Positions 17,131 to 25,917 of a stretch of 64,000 nt of DNA are shown in pieces. Where the stretch lies: NCBI GenBank assembly GCA_037481715.1, contig JBBFLD010000002.1, positions 248,001 to 312,000 on the forward strand, given 5' to 3'. The position numbers and the translations under genes were made by a program. This DNA comes from Rosettibacter sp037481715 (GTDB lineage: Bacteria; Bacteroidota; Ignavibacteria; Ignavibacteriales; Melioribacteraceae). Below the pieces are notes generated by a model. That model was given only the letters and a program-made list of their open reading frames with translations, was not told the origin of the DNA and ran no database searches. The first letter of the stretch is position 1. Each line of letters opens with the position of its first letter.

Positions 17131-18483
17131 TCAGATATGATAAGTTTTCTTTGCGAATTCGGTTAATTCATCTCTAAAAGCTGGATGCGCAATATTAATC
17201 AAAGCACGAGCTCTTTCTTGAATACTTTTACCAAATAAATTTGCAATACCATATTCAGTTACAACATAATGAACATCGCCACGGGTTGTTACAACTCCAG
17301 CTCCGGGTTTTAACATTGGAACAATCTTGGAATATTTTAAATCTCTTGTTGCAGAAGGAAGTGCAATAATTGGTTTGCCTCCTTCGGAACGAGAAGCACC
17401 GCGAATAAAATCAACCTGACCACCAATACCGCTAAAAAATTTTGTTCCAATGCTATCTGCACAAACCTGACCGGTCAAATCAATTTCAATTGCAGAATTG
17501 ATAGCAACCATTTTATTATTTTGAGCAATAAGGAAAGGGTCATTTACATATTCCTGAGGATGAAATTCAAAGATTGGATTGTTATCGATATATTCATATA
17601 ATTTTTTTGTTCCTAAAACAAATCCAGCAACAACTTTTCCAGGATGCAAAGTTTTTTTCTCTCCGTTTACAACACCTTCTTCAATTAAATCAATTAATCC
17701 ATCAGAAAACATTTCAGTATGAACACCTAAGTCATTTTTATCATGCATATATCGTAGAACGGCATCGGGGATTGCACCGATTCCCATTTGAAGAGTTGAA
17801 CCATCTTCAATCAAGCTTGCAACATTTTTTCCGATTTTATCAAATATCTCAAGCATATCTGGAGTAGCATCTGGATCAACTTGAGGGAGTTCCTGCAAAG
17901 GCTGGTCAACTTCAACGATGTAATCAATTTTATTAACATGAATAAAACTATTTCCCAAGCCGCGGGGCATTTGTTTATTAACCTGAGCAATTACACACTT
18001 AGCTTTTTCAGCAGGAGTTTTAATATTGCCTACATCAATTCCAAAACTGCAAAAGCCGTGTTCATCTGGAGGAGAAACATGAATGAAAGCTGCATCTGCC
18101 TGAATAACTCCTCTCTTGAATAAAAGTGTAACTTCAGATAAAAATATTGGAATAAATTCTGCTCTTCCTTCATTAATTGCCTGACGAGCATTTGCTCCAA
18201 TAAAAAAGGCTTTGTGTTTAAAATGTTTTTCCATTCCTGGTTTGGTATAAGGTAAATCTCCAACAACAAGGATATGATAAATTTCAACATCATGAAGTTC
18301 ATCTTTTCTTTCTACAAGAGCTCTGATTAATTCGAGAGGAGCAGCACAGCCTGGTTGAATAATAATTTTATCACCGCTTTTTATAACTTTAACTGCCTCT
18401 TCTGCTGTTGTAACTTTTGAATTATATTTTTTAACCCAAGCAGCGTTAGCAGGTTTTTCAATGTTAATTTTTTCTATTGTCAT
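17131..18483 (-). CDS. Acetyl-CoA hydrolase/transferase family CoA-transferase
   Basis: 450-residue enzyme of the acetyl-CoA hydrolase/4-hydroxybutyrate (butyrate) CoA-transferase family, which moves CoA between short-chain acids and acetate. The N-terminal CoA-binding half contains IIIQPGCAAP and the DAAFIHVSPPDEHGFCSFG block. The C-terminal half has MGIGAIPDAVL, the catalytic glutamate in HTEMFSDGLIDL, and GIGGQVDFIRGASRSEGGK. The sequence resembles the 4-hydroxybutyrate/butyryl-CoA:acetate transferase branch, which would link it to fermentation or fatty-acid use. It is preceded by alanine dehydrogenase on the same strand. Confidence 0.87.
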   Translation of the reverse strand: MTIEKINIEKPANAAWVKKYNSKVTTAEEAVKVIKSGDKIIIQPGCAAPLELIRALVERKDELHDVEIYHILVVGDLPYTKPGMEKHFKHKAFFIGANARQAINEGRAEFIPIFLSEVTLLFKRGVIQADAAFIHVSPPDEHGFCSFGIDVGNIKTPAEKAKCVIAQVNKQMPRGLGNSFIHVNKIDYIVEVDQPLQELPQVDPDATPDMLEIFDKIGKNVASLIEDGSTLQMGIGAIPDAVLRYMHDKNDLGVHTEMFSDGLIDLIEEGVVNGEKKTLHPGKVVAGFVLGTKKLYEYIDNNPIFEFHPQEYVNDPFLIAQNNKMVAINSAIEIDLTGQVCADSIGTKFFSGIGGQVDFIRGASRSEGGKPIIALPSATRDLKYSKIVPMLKPGAGVVTTRGDVHYVVTEYGIANLFGKSIQERARALINIAHPAFRDELTEFAKKTYHI

Positions 18484-18504
18484 ACTAATTCCAATTTTAA
18501 TTTT

Positions 18505-18536
18505 ACCAAATAAATTGGTGAACCAAATTAATTGGT
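18505..18536. repeat. Two tandem near-palindromes between ald and the CoA-transferase gene
   Basis: ACCAAATAAATTGGT (18505-18519) and ACCAAATTAATTGGT (18522-18536) are near-identical 15-mers, each with 5-bp inverted ends. The second overlaps the last codons and stop of ald. Their function is unknown; they could form short mRNA stems or be a dimeric protein site. Confidence 0.5.
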
Positions 18537-19649
18537 CGGGAAAATATGAAGTCGTCTGTACTCAAGATTAAAAGCTTCTGCAATAATTTCATTTGTGCAA
18601 TAACCATTATAAGTACAAACACCTTTAGATAAACCAGCATCACTCAATAATGCTCTTGATAATCCATTATTTGCAATTTCTGTGATATAATCGATTGATG
18701 CATTTGTTAATCCATAACTTGCTGTTCTTGAAACAAGAGCTGGCATGTTAGGAACACAATAATGAATTACATCATGCATTACAAAAATTGGGTCAGAAAT
18801 TGTTGTCGGTCTGCTTGTTTCAATGCATCCGCCCTGGTCAATTGAAACATCAACAATTACTGCTCCTTTTTTCATTGACTTAACCATTTCCTCAGTTACA
18901 ATATGAGGAGTTTTACCAGCTTTTATTTGAATTGCACCAATAAGAAGGTCGGCAAATTTAACACCTCTTGTAATTGTATAATGATTAGCTGCAACAGTTG
19001 TAATGCTTTTTGAAATAAAATCATTAATTCTTTTTAGTTTTCTTAAATCTTTATCAAGAACAATTACGTGAGCACCGCGCGAATAAGCACTTCTTGCTGC
19101 ATTAAAACCCACAACACCAGCACCAATAATTACAACTGCTGCCGGCGCCACACCAGCAATTCCTCCCATTAAAATTCCTCTTCCATATTTAGAATCACTT
19201 CCAAGAAATCTTTCTCCTACAGAAACAGCTAATTGTCCAGCAATTTCGCTCATTGATTGAAGAACAGGTAACTGCTCATCTTTTTCAATAAGTTCGTATG
19301 CAATAGCAGTCACTTTTTTTGCAAGCAGTTTTTCAATAATGCTTTTCTTGCCTACTGCAAGATAAAGAAATGAAAAGATGATTTGTTCTTCCTGCAGTAA
19401 ATCAGCTTCTTCTTCTGTTAGAGGAGCTACTTTGACAATCATCTCTGAACGATGATAAACTTCTTCTGCATTGTATACAATATTAGCTCCAACAGAACGA
19501 TATTCATCATCAGTAAAATGACTTTCAAGACCTGCACCTGTTTCAATAAAAACAGTGTGACCTGCTTTTACAAGTGTGTTTACTCCAGCAGGGGCAATAG
19601 CTACTCTTTTTTCTTCTCTTGCTATTTCTTTTGGAATCCCTATTCTCAT
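18528..19649 (-). CDS. ald: Alanine dehydrogenase
   Basis: NAD-dependent interconversion of L-alanine with pyruvate plus ammonia. The 373-residue protein begins MRIGIPKEIAREEKRVAI, with catalytic-domain lysine and histidine regions typical of the Ald/PntA superfamily. It has a Rossmann motif (VVIIGAGVVGFNAARSAYSRGA, about residues 170-191), the DVSIDQGGCIETSRPTT segment and HYCVPNMPALVSRTASYGLTNA. Those C-terminal signatures separate it from PntA, which is also present in this window. The 5' side carries a heptamer repeat tract. Confidence 0.95.
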   Translation of the reverse strand: MRIGIPKEIAREEKRVAIAPAGVNTLVKAGHTVFIETGAGLESHFTDDEYRSVGANIVYNAEEVYHRSEMIVKVAPLTEEEADLLQEEQIIFSFLYLAVGKKSIIEKLLAKKVTAIAYELIEKDEQLPVLQSMSEIAGQLAVSVGERFLGSDSKYGRGILMGGIAGVAPAAVVIIGAGVVGFNAARSAYSRGAHVIVLDKDLRKLKRINDFISKSITTVAANHYTITRGVKFADLLIGAIQIKAGKTPHIVTEEMVKSMKKGAVIVDVSIDQGGCIETSRPTTISDPIFVMHDVIHYCVPNMPALVSRTASYGLTNASIDYITEIANNGLSRALLSDAGLSKGVCTYNGYCTNEIIAEAFNLEYRRLHIFPTN

Positions 19650-19678
19650 TTTTTTATGAAAATTAGTTTGTGATCTTT

Positions 19679-19772
19679 TACTTCTTAGTTCTTAGTTCTT
19701 AGTTCTTACTCCTGACTTCTGACTTCTTACTTCTGACTTCTGACTTCTTACTTCTGACTTCTGACTTCTTAC
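19679..19772. repeat. Heptamer-based tandem repeat tract upstream of ald
   Basis: Three CTTAGTT-type heptamers are followed by three copies of the 21-mer CTGACTTCTGACTTCTTACTT (starts 19712, 19733, 19754; the last copy ends after 19 bases). All units are multiples of 7 bp of the pattern TTCTNAC. It is noncoding, between ald and the hydroxyacid dehydrogenase. Slipped-strand length variation is likely. It lies directly 5' of the ald start, so it could affect ald promoter spacing. Confidence 0.9.
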
Positions 19773-19831
19773 ATTTTACTTGCACGAAAAATACTTATTA
19801 AAAACAGTTTCTACAAACAATTATTTTGTAA

Positions 19832-20788
19832 TTAAACTGGAGTTATTGGTTTATTCCCTTTTAGAACTTCAATTACATTTTGAGCAGCAAGCAAAGCCAT
19901 TTTTGTGCGTGTCTCATAAGTAGCACTTCCTATGTGAGGCAATAAAAATACATTATCAAGTTTCAAAAGTTCTGGATTTACATTGGGTTCGTTTTCATAA
20001 ACATCAAAACCTGCAGAAAATATTTTTTTCTTTTTCAATAACTTAATTAAAAATTTTTCTTCAATAACCTCTCCTCTCGACGTATTAACAACTATTGCAT
20101 TTTCTTTCAATAGAGAAAGATTTTCTTTGTTTAATAAATGATAAGTTTTATCTGTAAGCGGAACATGAATTGAAATTATATCTGAATTTTTTAATAAATA
20201 ATTCAAACTTACTTTCTTTGCATCAGTCAACTTTTCTAATTTTTCATTTCTCGAACGATTGAAATAAATAATTTTTGTTTTAAATGCTTTCATTCGGATT
20301 GCTACTTCTGTTCCAATTCTTCCTGCCCCAATTATTCCAACTGTTTTCTCTTTAATATCATAACCAAGCAATAATGACGGTTTCCAGCCATCAAATTTTT
20401 CTTCGCGCATTAATTTGTTGCCTTCATGAAGTCTTCTTGCACAAGCAAGTATCAGTGCTACAGCTATATCTGCAGTTGCATCAGTTAGAACATCAGGTGT
20501 ATTTGTTACAACTATATTTTTTGATTTTGCATATTCAACGTCAATATTATTATATCCAACAGCATAATTAGCAATGATTTTACATTTTGAAAGATTATCA
20601 ATCACATCTTTATCAATTTTATTGCTTAACAAACAAATTAAAGCATCTGCATCAGATGCACGTTGAATTAATTCACTTTTTGTGATTAATCTATCTTGTT
20701 CAAATGTGTCAACTATAAGTCCATGTTTTTTGAGAAATGATTCAATATTACCAACAAGTTTTTGAGTTATAAAAACTTTCTTTTTCAT
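19832..20788 (-). CDS. D-isomer-specific 2-hydroxyacid dehydrogenase (glyoxylate reductase-like)
   Basis: 318-residue NAD(P)-dependent enzyme reducing a 2-oxoacid to the D-hydroxyacid, or the reverse. The NAD-binding motif is VGIIGAGRIGTEVAIRMKAF (about residues 150-169). The catalytic arginine (NTSRGEVIEEKFL), glutamate (DVYENEP) and histidine (LLPHIGSATYETR) are all intact. The closest named groups are glyoxylate/hydroxypyruvate reductases, but phosphoglycerate and lactate dehydrogenases share the fold and the substrate is uncertain. It lies 3 nt downstream of the gate-domain protein gene. Confidence 0.88.
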   Translation of the reverse strand: MKKKVFITQKLVGNIESFLKKHGLIVDTFEQDRLITKSELIQRASDADALICLLSNKIDKDVIDNLSKCKIIANYAVGYNNIDVEYAKSKNIVVTNTPDVLTDATADIAVALILACARRLHEGNKLMREEKFDGWKPSLLLGYDIKEKTVGIIGAGRIGTEVAIRMKAFKTKIIYFNRSRNEKLEKLTDAKKVSLNYLLKNSDIISIHVPLTDKTYHLLNKENLSLLKENAIVVNTSRGEVIEEKFLIKLLKKKKIFSAGFDVYENEPNVNPELLKLDNVFLLPHIGSATYETRTKMALLAAQNVIEVLKGNKPITPV

Positions 20789-20791
20789 TTT

Positions 20792-22405
20792 TTATCCAAA
20801 AATTAATTTAACAATAAAGAATGCACCAAGAATACCTGCAATATCTGCAAGTACTCCTGCAGCAACTGCATGTCTCGTTCTTCTAATATTTATTGAACCA
20901 AAATATAGAGCAAGTACATAAAATGTTGTTTCTGTGCTTCCCATAATTGTAGAAACAAGAATTCCTATGAAAGAATCAGGACCATGAACTGAAATAATTT
21001 CGGACATAATTCCAAGTGCACCGCTTCCAGAAAGAGGCCGCATTAATGCCATAGGCAATGCTTCTGCAGGGAATCCAATTAAATTAGTAAATGGAGAAAG
21101 AATTATAATTAAAAATTCCATTGCACCGCCTGCTCTAAAGATTCCAATTGCAATCAACATTGCAACAAGATAAGGAATAATTCTTACTGCTATGTTGAAT
21201 CCTTCCTTTGCACCTTCGACAAATGTTTCATATATCTTTATTTTTTTTACTAAACCATATACAACAAAAATTATGATTATCAATGGGATTGCAAGTACAG
21301 ATAATATTTCTATAAAATTTTTGATTAAGCTGATATCAATTTCTTCCAAATAATTTTTTGCAAAGAAGAATAAAAAAATTAATCCAGCTAAAATTGAAAA
21401 TGCGATGATAATTGATTTTATATTTATTCTGATTAATGAATTTACCTGATTAAATTTTATTGGAAATTTTTCTAAAGTCTTAGCTGCTATTATTCCTGTA
21501 ATAGTTGCACAAAGTGCGCCAAAAAATGATGTCCCGATTATTATTGTTGGATTGCTGCTACCTGCTGCCGCACGAACAGCAATTGCAGTAGCAGGAATTA
21601 ATGTTAATCCAGCAGTGTTAATTGCAAGAAAAGTACACATTGCATTAGTTGCAGTTCCTTTATTTGGATTTAGTTTGTCAAGTTCTTCCATTGCTTTTAA
21701 TCCAAATGGAGTTGCTGCATTTCCAAGTCCAAGCATATTAGCTGAAATATTCATAATCATTGAAGCAATTGCAGGATGATTTTGAGGAACATCTGGAAAT
21801 AAAAATTTTGTTAAAGGACGAACAACCTTTGCAATAATATTTATGATTCCTGATTCTTCAGCAATTTTCATAATTCCAAGCCAAAGTGCCATTATGCCAA
21901 TTAATCCTAATGCAATCTTAACAGCTGTTGAAGCATATTCAATCACAGCATTCGTAACTTCCTTCATCTTTACGAAAGAGACTTTTTCTAAATAAACAGA
22001 AGCTGAATAATGAGCTGAATCAATTTTATTTTGTAAAACTAACTTCCCAGTCACATCATCTTCTTTGCCTGATGACTTTGCAATTGTCTTCCATATCTCG
22101 GGAGAATCATTTCCAATTGTGAGGTAAAGCAGAAAGGTATTCTGATGTTCTGTTTTTGTTAATTTAACTTTTTGTTCAATATCATTTTGAATACTTGATT
22201 TATAAAAATCATTAAAAGTTTTTGAAGTGATATGAAGAGTAGAATTAAACGATTTCCTTTCGTCAACAAATTTTTCATCAAATTGACAAATTACATTTAA
22301 TTGTTCACCATTTTTATATTTGTTTGTAGATAAGTCAATTATATCTAAAGCAAGAGCAGTTCCAATTCCAAGCGCTAAAAGAGCAAACCAGATATAATTG
22401 AGCAT
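20792..22405 (-). CDS. Nucleoside-recognition (Gate) domain membrane protein, SpmA-SpmB fusion type
   Basis: 537-residue polytopic inner-membrane protein. After a first membrane segment (residues 3-18) there is a soluble stretch of about 130 residues, then two hydrophobic Gate modules. The first, at about 165-330, contains NISANMLGLGNAATPFGLKAME and NTAGLTLIPATAIAVRAAAGSSNP. The second, at about 400-535, contains AGGAMEFLI and MSEIISVHGPDSFIGILVSTIMGSTETTFYVLALY. These correspond to the SpmA and SpmB halves of spore-maturation proteins, which are common in non-sporulating bacteria with unknown substrate. The soluble N-terminal insert is the unusual part. Confidence 0.85.
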   Translation of the reverse strand: MLNYIWFALLALGIGTALALDIIDLSTNKYKNGEQLNVICQFDEKFVDERKSFNSTLHITSKTFNDFYKSSIQNDIEQKVKLTKTEHQNTFLLYLTIGNDSPEIWKTIAKSSGKEDDVTGKLVLQNKIDSAHYSASVYLEKVSFVKMKEVTNAVIEYASTAVKIALGLIGIMALWLGIMKIAEESGIINIIAKVVRPLTKFLFPDVPQNHPAIASMIMNISANMLGLGNAATPFGLKAMEELDKLNPNKGTATNAMCTFLAINTAGLTLIPATAIAVRAAAGSSNPTIIIGTSFFGALCATITGIIAAKTLEKFPIKFNQVNSLIRINIKSIIIAFSILAGLIFLFFFAKNYLEEIDISLIKNFIEILSVLAIPLIIIIFVVYGLVKKIKIYETFVEGAKEGFNIAVRIIPYLVAMLIAIGIFRAGGAMEFLIIILSPFTNLIGFPAEALPMALMRPLSGSGALGIMSEIISVHGPDSFIGILVSTIMGSTETTFYVLALYFGSINIRRTRHAVAAGVLADIAGILGAFFIVKLIFG

Positions 22406-22486
22406 AACTTTTCTCAGAATAATATTTTTTGAACATCAAATTAAAAATTAATATCAAAAAAGACAGATTTTTTTAGAGCATTATTA

Positions 22487-22514
22487 TTGAAATAAAAAAT
22501 TTCCTATATCTTTG
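22487..22514 (+). promoter_or_regulatory. Candidate promoter of the amidase gene
   Basis: TTG at 22487-22489 and TATCTTTG at 22507-22514 (17 nt apart) match the -33/-7 pattern of Bacteroidota-type promoters. They lie 40 nt upstream of the ATG at 22554. No strong SD is seen at this gene. Confidence 0.4.
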
Positions 22515-22553
22515 TAAAAAGATTTTTTACAATATCACAAATGAAGAATAACA

Positions 22554-23315
22554 ATGAAAGCAGGATTAGTACAATTTTCACCAGCATGGGAAAATAAAGA
22601 AGAAAGTATTCAGAAAATTGAAAAATTATTAAATGAATTATCTGAAAATATTGATGTGTTAATTTTTCCGGAAATGACACTCACGGGTTTTACAATGCAC
22701 AGTAATTTTTATGCTGAAGAGATTGATGGAACTGGTATGAAATATTTTTTATCTCTGGCTTCTAAACTTAAAACAAATATTTTCTTTGGAATAATTGAAA
22801 AGAATAATAATAAATTTTTTAATTCATTGGTTCACATAAGCAAAGAAGGATTGATAGCTGCATATTACAGAAAAATTCATCCTTTCTCGTATACAAAAGA
22901 AGATAAGTTCTATGCTGGAGGGAATGAACCCGTTATAACAAAAATTAATCAAACAAAAATTGGATTGAGTATTTGTTACGATCTCCGATTTCCCGAACTC
23001 TTTAGATTATATGCAAAACAAAAAGCAGAAATTATAATCAACATTGCTAACTGGCCAGTTGATAGAATTGAACATTGGAAATGTTTGCTTAAAGCAAGAG
23101 CAATTGAAAATCAATGTTTCATGATTGGAGTAAATAGAATTGGTGAAGACCCATTTTGCAAATACAATGGCTTTAGTGCAGTATTCGACCCAATGGGAAA
23201 TGAAATTATAATTAATGAAAATGAAGAAAAAATTATAACATGTGAAATTGATTTAAACAAAGTAACTGAAGTAAGAACAACGCTGCCGTTTTTAAATGAT
23301 ATCAGATTAATATGA
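22554..23315 (+). CDS. Carbon-nitrogen hydrolase, omega-amidase (YafV/Nit2)-like
   Basis: 253-residue nitrilase-superfamily amidase. The catalytic triad is intact: glutamate in FPEMTLTGF (about residue 42), lysine in YYRKIHPF (about 111) and cysteine in LSICYDLRFPELFR (about 145). The CYDLRFPE context and short length favour the omega-amidase group, which hydrolyses 2-oxoglutaramate or 2-oxosuccinamate, toxic by-products of glutamine and asparagine transaminases. It is a single gene on the plus strand between two minus-strand units. An earlier ATG at 22541 is in another frame and closes quickly. Confidence 0.88.
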   Translation: MKAGLVQFSPAWENKEESIQKIEKLLNELSENIDVLIFPEMTLTGFTMHSNFYAEEIDGTGMKYFLSLASKLKTNIFFGIIEKNNNKFFNSLVHISKEGLIAAYYRKIHPFSYTKEDKFYAGGNEPVITKINQTKIGLSICYDLRFPELFRLYAKQKAEIIINIANWPVDRIEHWKCLLKARAIENQCFMIGVNRIGEDPFCKYNGFSAVFDPMGNEIIINENEEKIITCEIDLNKVTEVRTTLPFLNDIRLI

Positions 23316-23789
23316 TAAAGTAAGATTGGCATTGCAAATATTCTTTAATTTATAATCTTTGCTTGCTTGGTGTTTTTTGCGAATACTTGGCAACTTTGTA
23401 TGTTAAAAGTAAAAATTGAAAAAAATTTTTCAAGGAAACTTAGAGTGGATATAAGTTTTTTTATAATTGATTAAATTCAGCATGAAAAAAGTCAAGGACT
23501 TCATTCTGAGGAGTCGCATTGGCGGAGGACGAAGAATCTCTAAAAATAATTTCACACAATGCCGTAAAGAATAAAAGACGCGAAGAAAAATCTGCGGCTT
23601 TGCGACTTTGCAAGAAATAAAAAATTATAAGATTGCTTTGTCCCTGTAATAGGGACTCGCAAAGACTTTTGTGGCTAACGAGAAATAAAAAATTTTACGA
23701 TTTTGCGAACTGTGCGGTTTATTATTTATAGAACTGAATAATTATAAAAATTGGTAAGTACTGCTCATATAAATATTTATTCTGAATTC
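23316..23789. other. Noncoding stretch with degenerate dispersed-repeat sequence
   Basis: No gene is supported in these 470 bases. They hold a segment beginning CATTCTGAGGAGTCGCA (23502-23540) of the kind found as dispersed intergenic repeats in environmental genomes. There is a small hairpin GTCCCTGTAATAGGGAC (23640-23656). A 22-bp direct repeat at 23613-23634 and 23681-23702 (AGAAATAAAAAATTnnAnGATT) matches at 20 of 22 bases. The local base composition is more GC-rich than the surroundings. Confidence 0.6.
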
Positions 23790-25061
23790 TCAATTCCATT
23801 TTGTCTCTTCTAACTTATGTGTGATTAATCTTATACCATTGCGATTAGTAATATAAAGCCAAATCCATTCTGTTAAAACGCTGTATCTATTTCTAAAACC
23901 AATTAAATACAGAATATGAACAAAAACCCACAAAAGCCATGCTGTAAGTCCACTGAATTTTAGAGTTCCAATTTGTGCAACTGCTCTTGCTTTTCCTATC
24001 GTTGCCATTATTCCTTTATCAAAATATTTGAAAGGGCTTCTCTCATTAGATGGAATTTGTTTCTTTATAATTTTAGCAACATATTTACCTTGTTGAATTG
24101 CAACTGGAGCAATAGCTGGCAATATTTTACCATTCTCTTCAAAATGAGCAGCATCCCCTATTACAAATACTTCAGGATAATTTTTTATTGAACAATCTTT
24201 CTCTACAATTACTCGCCCACTTTTATCAAGTTCTACATTCAATGATTTAGTAAGAGGCTCGGCTGTATTACCTGCAGCCCAGATTACATTATATGTTTCA
24301 ATTAATTTATCATCTGCCTTCACACCATTTTTATTAACATCAGTTACTTTTGTATTAAGCAAAACTTTCACACCTAATTCTTGCAGTGACTGCATTGCAG
24401 AATAACTCAAACTTTCATCCATTGCAGGTAGAATTCTATCTGCGGCTTCAATTAAAATAATTTTAGTCTTTGATGGATCAATTTTTCTAAAATCTTTCAA
24501 CATTGTCTTTTTAGCAATTTCTGCAATAGCACCTGCAAGCTCTACACCTGTTGGTCCGCCACCAATTATTACGAAAGTTAAATATTTATTAATCTCTGAT
24601 TCATCATTAAGCAATTCTGCTTTTTCAAAAGACAAAAGCATTTTTTCTCTAATGTAAAGTGCATCTGAAATTGTTTTCAAACCAGGAGCAAATTTAGCCC
24701 ATTCATCTTTCCCAAAATATGAATGTTTTGAGCCCACAGCTAAAATCAAATAATCATATAAAAACTCTCTCAATAACTCTTGGTTTTTCTCGACACATAC
24801 AAATACTTTTCTGTTTACGAGGTCAACTTTTTTTACTTCTGATAAAATTACAGTAACATTTTTTTGCTTACTTACAATAGACCTAATAGGAGCAGCAATA
24901 TCTGCAGGCGATAATGCAGCAGTTGCAACTTGATATAATAAAGGTTGAAATAAGTGATGATTGGTTTTATCGATCAATAATATTTCATAATCAGAATTCG
25001 TTAAAGATTTTGCAGCAGTTAAGCCGCCAAAACCAGCACCTATGATAATAACTTTTTTCAT
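23790..25061 (-). CDS. ndh: Type II NADH dehydrogenase (NDH-2)
   Basis: Single-subunit, non-proton-pumping NADH:quinone oxidoreductase on the inner membrane. FAD-binding dinucleotide fold KVIIIGAGFGGLTAAKSL is at the N-terminus. The second NADH-binding fold is VIIGGGPTGVELAGAIAE (about residues 164-181). Near residue 300 the FAD signature VFVIGDAAHF is followed by PAIAPVAIQQGKYVA, typical of NDH-2. The C-terminal 60 residues are rich in W, F, L and I (LTAWLLWVFVHILYLIGFRN), the amphipathic membrane anchor. It is 423 residues, family-normal, and monocistronic. Confidence 0.93.
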   Translation of the reverse strand: MKKVIIIGAGFGGLTAAKSLTNSDYEILLIDKTNHHLFQPLLYQVATAALSPADIAAPIRSIVSKQKNVTVILSEVKKVDLVNRKVFVCVEKNQELLREFLYDYLILAVGSKHSYFGKDEWAKFAPGLKTISDALYIREKMLLSFEKAELLNDESEINKYLTFVIIGGGPTGVELAGAIAEIAKKTMLKDFRKIDPSKTKIILIEAADRILPAMDESLSYSAMQSLQELGVKVLLNTKVTDVNKNGVKADDKLIETYNVIWAAGNTAEPLTKSLNVELDKSGRVIVEKDCSIKNYPEVFVIGDAAHFEENGKILPAIAPVAIQQGKYVAKIIKKQIPSNERSPFKYFDKGIMATIGKARAVAQIGTLKFSGLTAWLLWVFVHILYLIGFRNRYSVLTEWIWLYITNRNGIRLITHKLEETKWN

Positions 25062-25290
25062 AAATTTTATTGATAGATGTTTAATCTAAACTTCACTTTT
25101 TATTTTTACCCAAACACTTTAAAACTAAATCTACAAAGTAATTTTTATTAATCCAATGAAGTAATTGAAATGGAAAACATAGGATTTAAAAAACTTGTTA
25201 TAATGATAATATATACTATTTTATATTCATTATTTAAAAATCCGTATTATCAAAATATCACCTTAATGAATTTTATAATATTAATCCTCA

Positions 25291-25917
25291 TTATAAATCC
25301 CCGAGAACTTCCTTATATTCTTCTATAACTTTAGGAATATTATTAGATGACATTATAGAAGAAACAACAGCTACACCAAAAGCTCCTGCATCAAGGCATT
25401 CTTTTGCTTTCTCGGGGGATATACCTCCTATTGCAAAAACAGGTAATTTTATAGATGAAGTAATTTCTTGAAGCTTATCTAACCCTTGGGGGAGACCATA
25501 AGTTATTTTTGTTGGAGTTGAATAAATTGGTCCAAAGACAATAAAATCTGCCCCATCTGATTCAGCCTGATAAGCACTTCTTAACGAGTGTACACTAACA
25601 CCAATTAAGCACGATGGTAAATATTTTCTTACTATCTTAACAGACAATCCATTTTCCTTACAATGAATACCATCTGCATTTATTTTACTTACAATATCAA
25701 TATTACTATTTATAAAAAGTTTTGCATTTGCATTAGAAGTAATAGTATAAATTTGATTAGCCAATTTTAAGAGTTCATCATCTGATAGATCATTTTCCCG
25801 AAGTTGAACAGCTTTTAAACCAGATTTAACTGCTTGTTCAATTACATTTTGTAGCGATAAATTTGAACATAATTTTCTATTAGTTATAAGATATAATCTA
25901 AAATCAATCTTAAACAT
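25291..25917 (-). CDS. Thiamine-phosphate synthase or thiazole tautomerase (ThiE/TenI family)
   Basis: 208-residue TIM-barrel protein of the ThiE/TenI family. ThiE couples thiazole phosphate with HMP-PP to form thiamin phosphate; TenI aromatises the thiazole. Visible motifs are KAVQLREND, IGVSVHSLRSA, FIVFGPIYSTPTK and FAIGGISPEKAKECLDAGAFGVAVVSSI. The ThiE-type HLGQ segment is replaced by IHCKENG, and the SVHS signature is TenI-like, so tenI is a real alternative. The riboswitch-controlled operon points to thiamin either way. It overlaps thiG by 8 nt. Confidence 0.85.
   Translation of the reverse strand: MFKIDFRLYLITNRKLCSNLSLQNVIEQAVKSGLKAVQLRENDLSDDELLKLANQIYTITSNANAKLFINSNIDIVSKINADGIHCKENGLSVKIVRKYLPSCLIGVSVHSLRSAYQAESDGADFIVFGPIYSTPTKITYGLPQGLDKLQEITSSIKLPVFAIGGISPEKAKECLDAGAFGVAVVSSIMSSNNIPKVIEEYKEVLGDL

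Noticed and set aside
19679..19772. Heptamer tract as a CRISPR array
   Set aside because: Units are contiguous without unique spacers and only 7 or 21 bp long.
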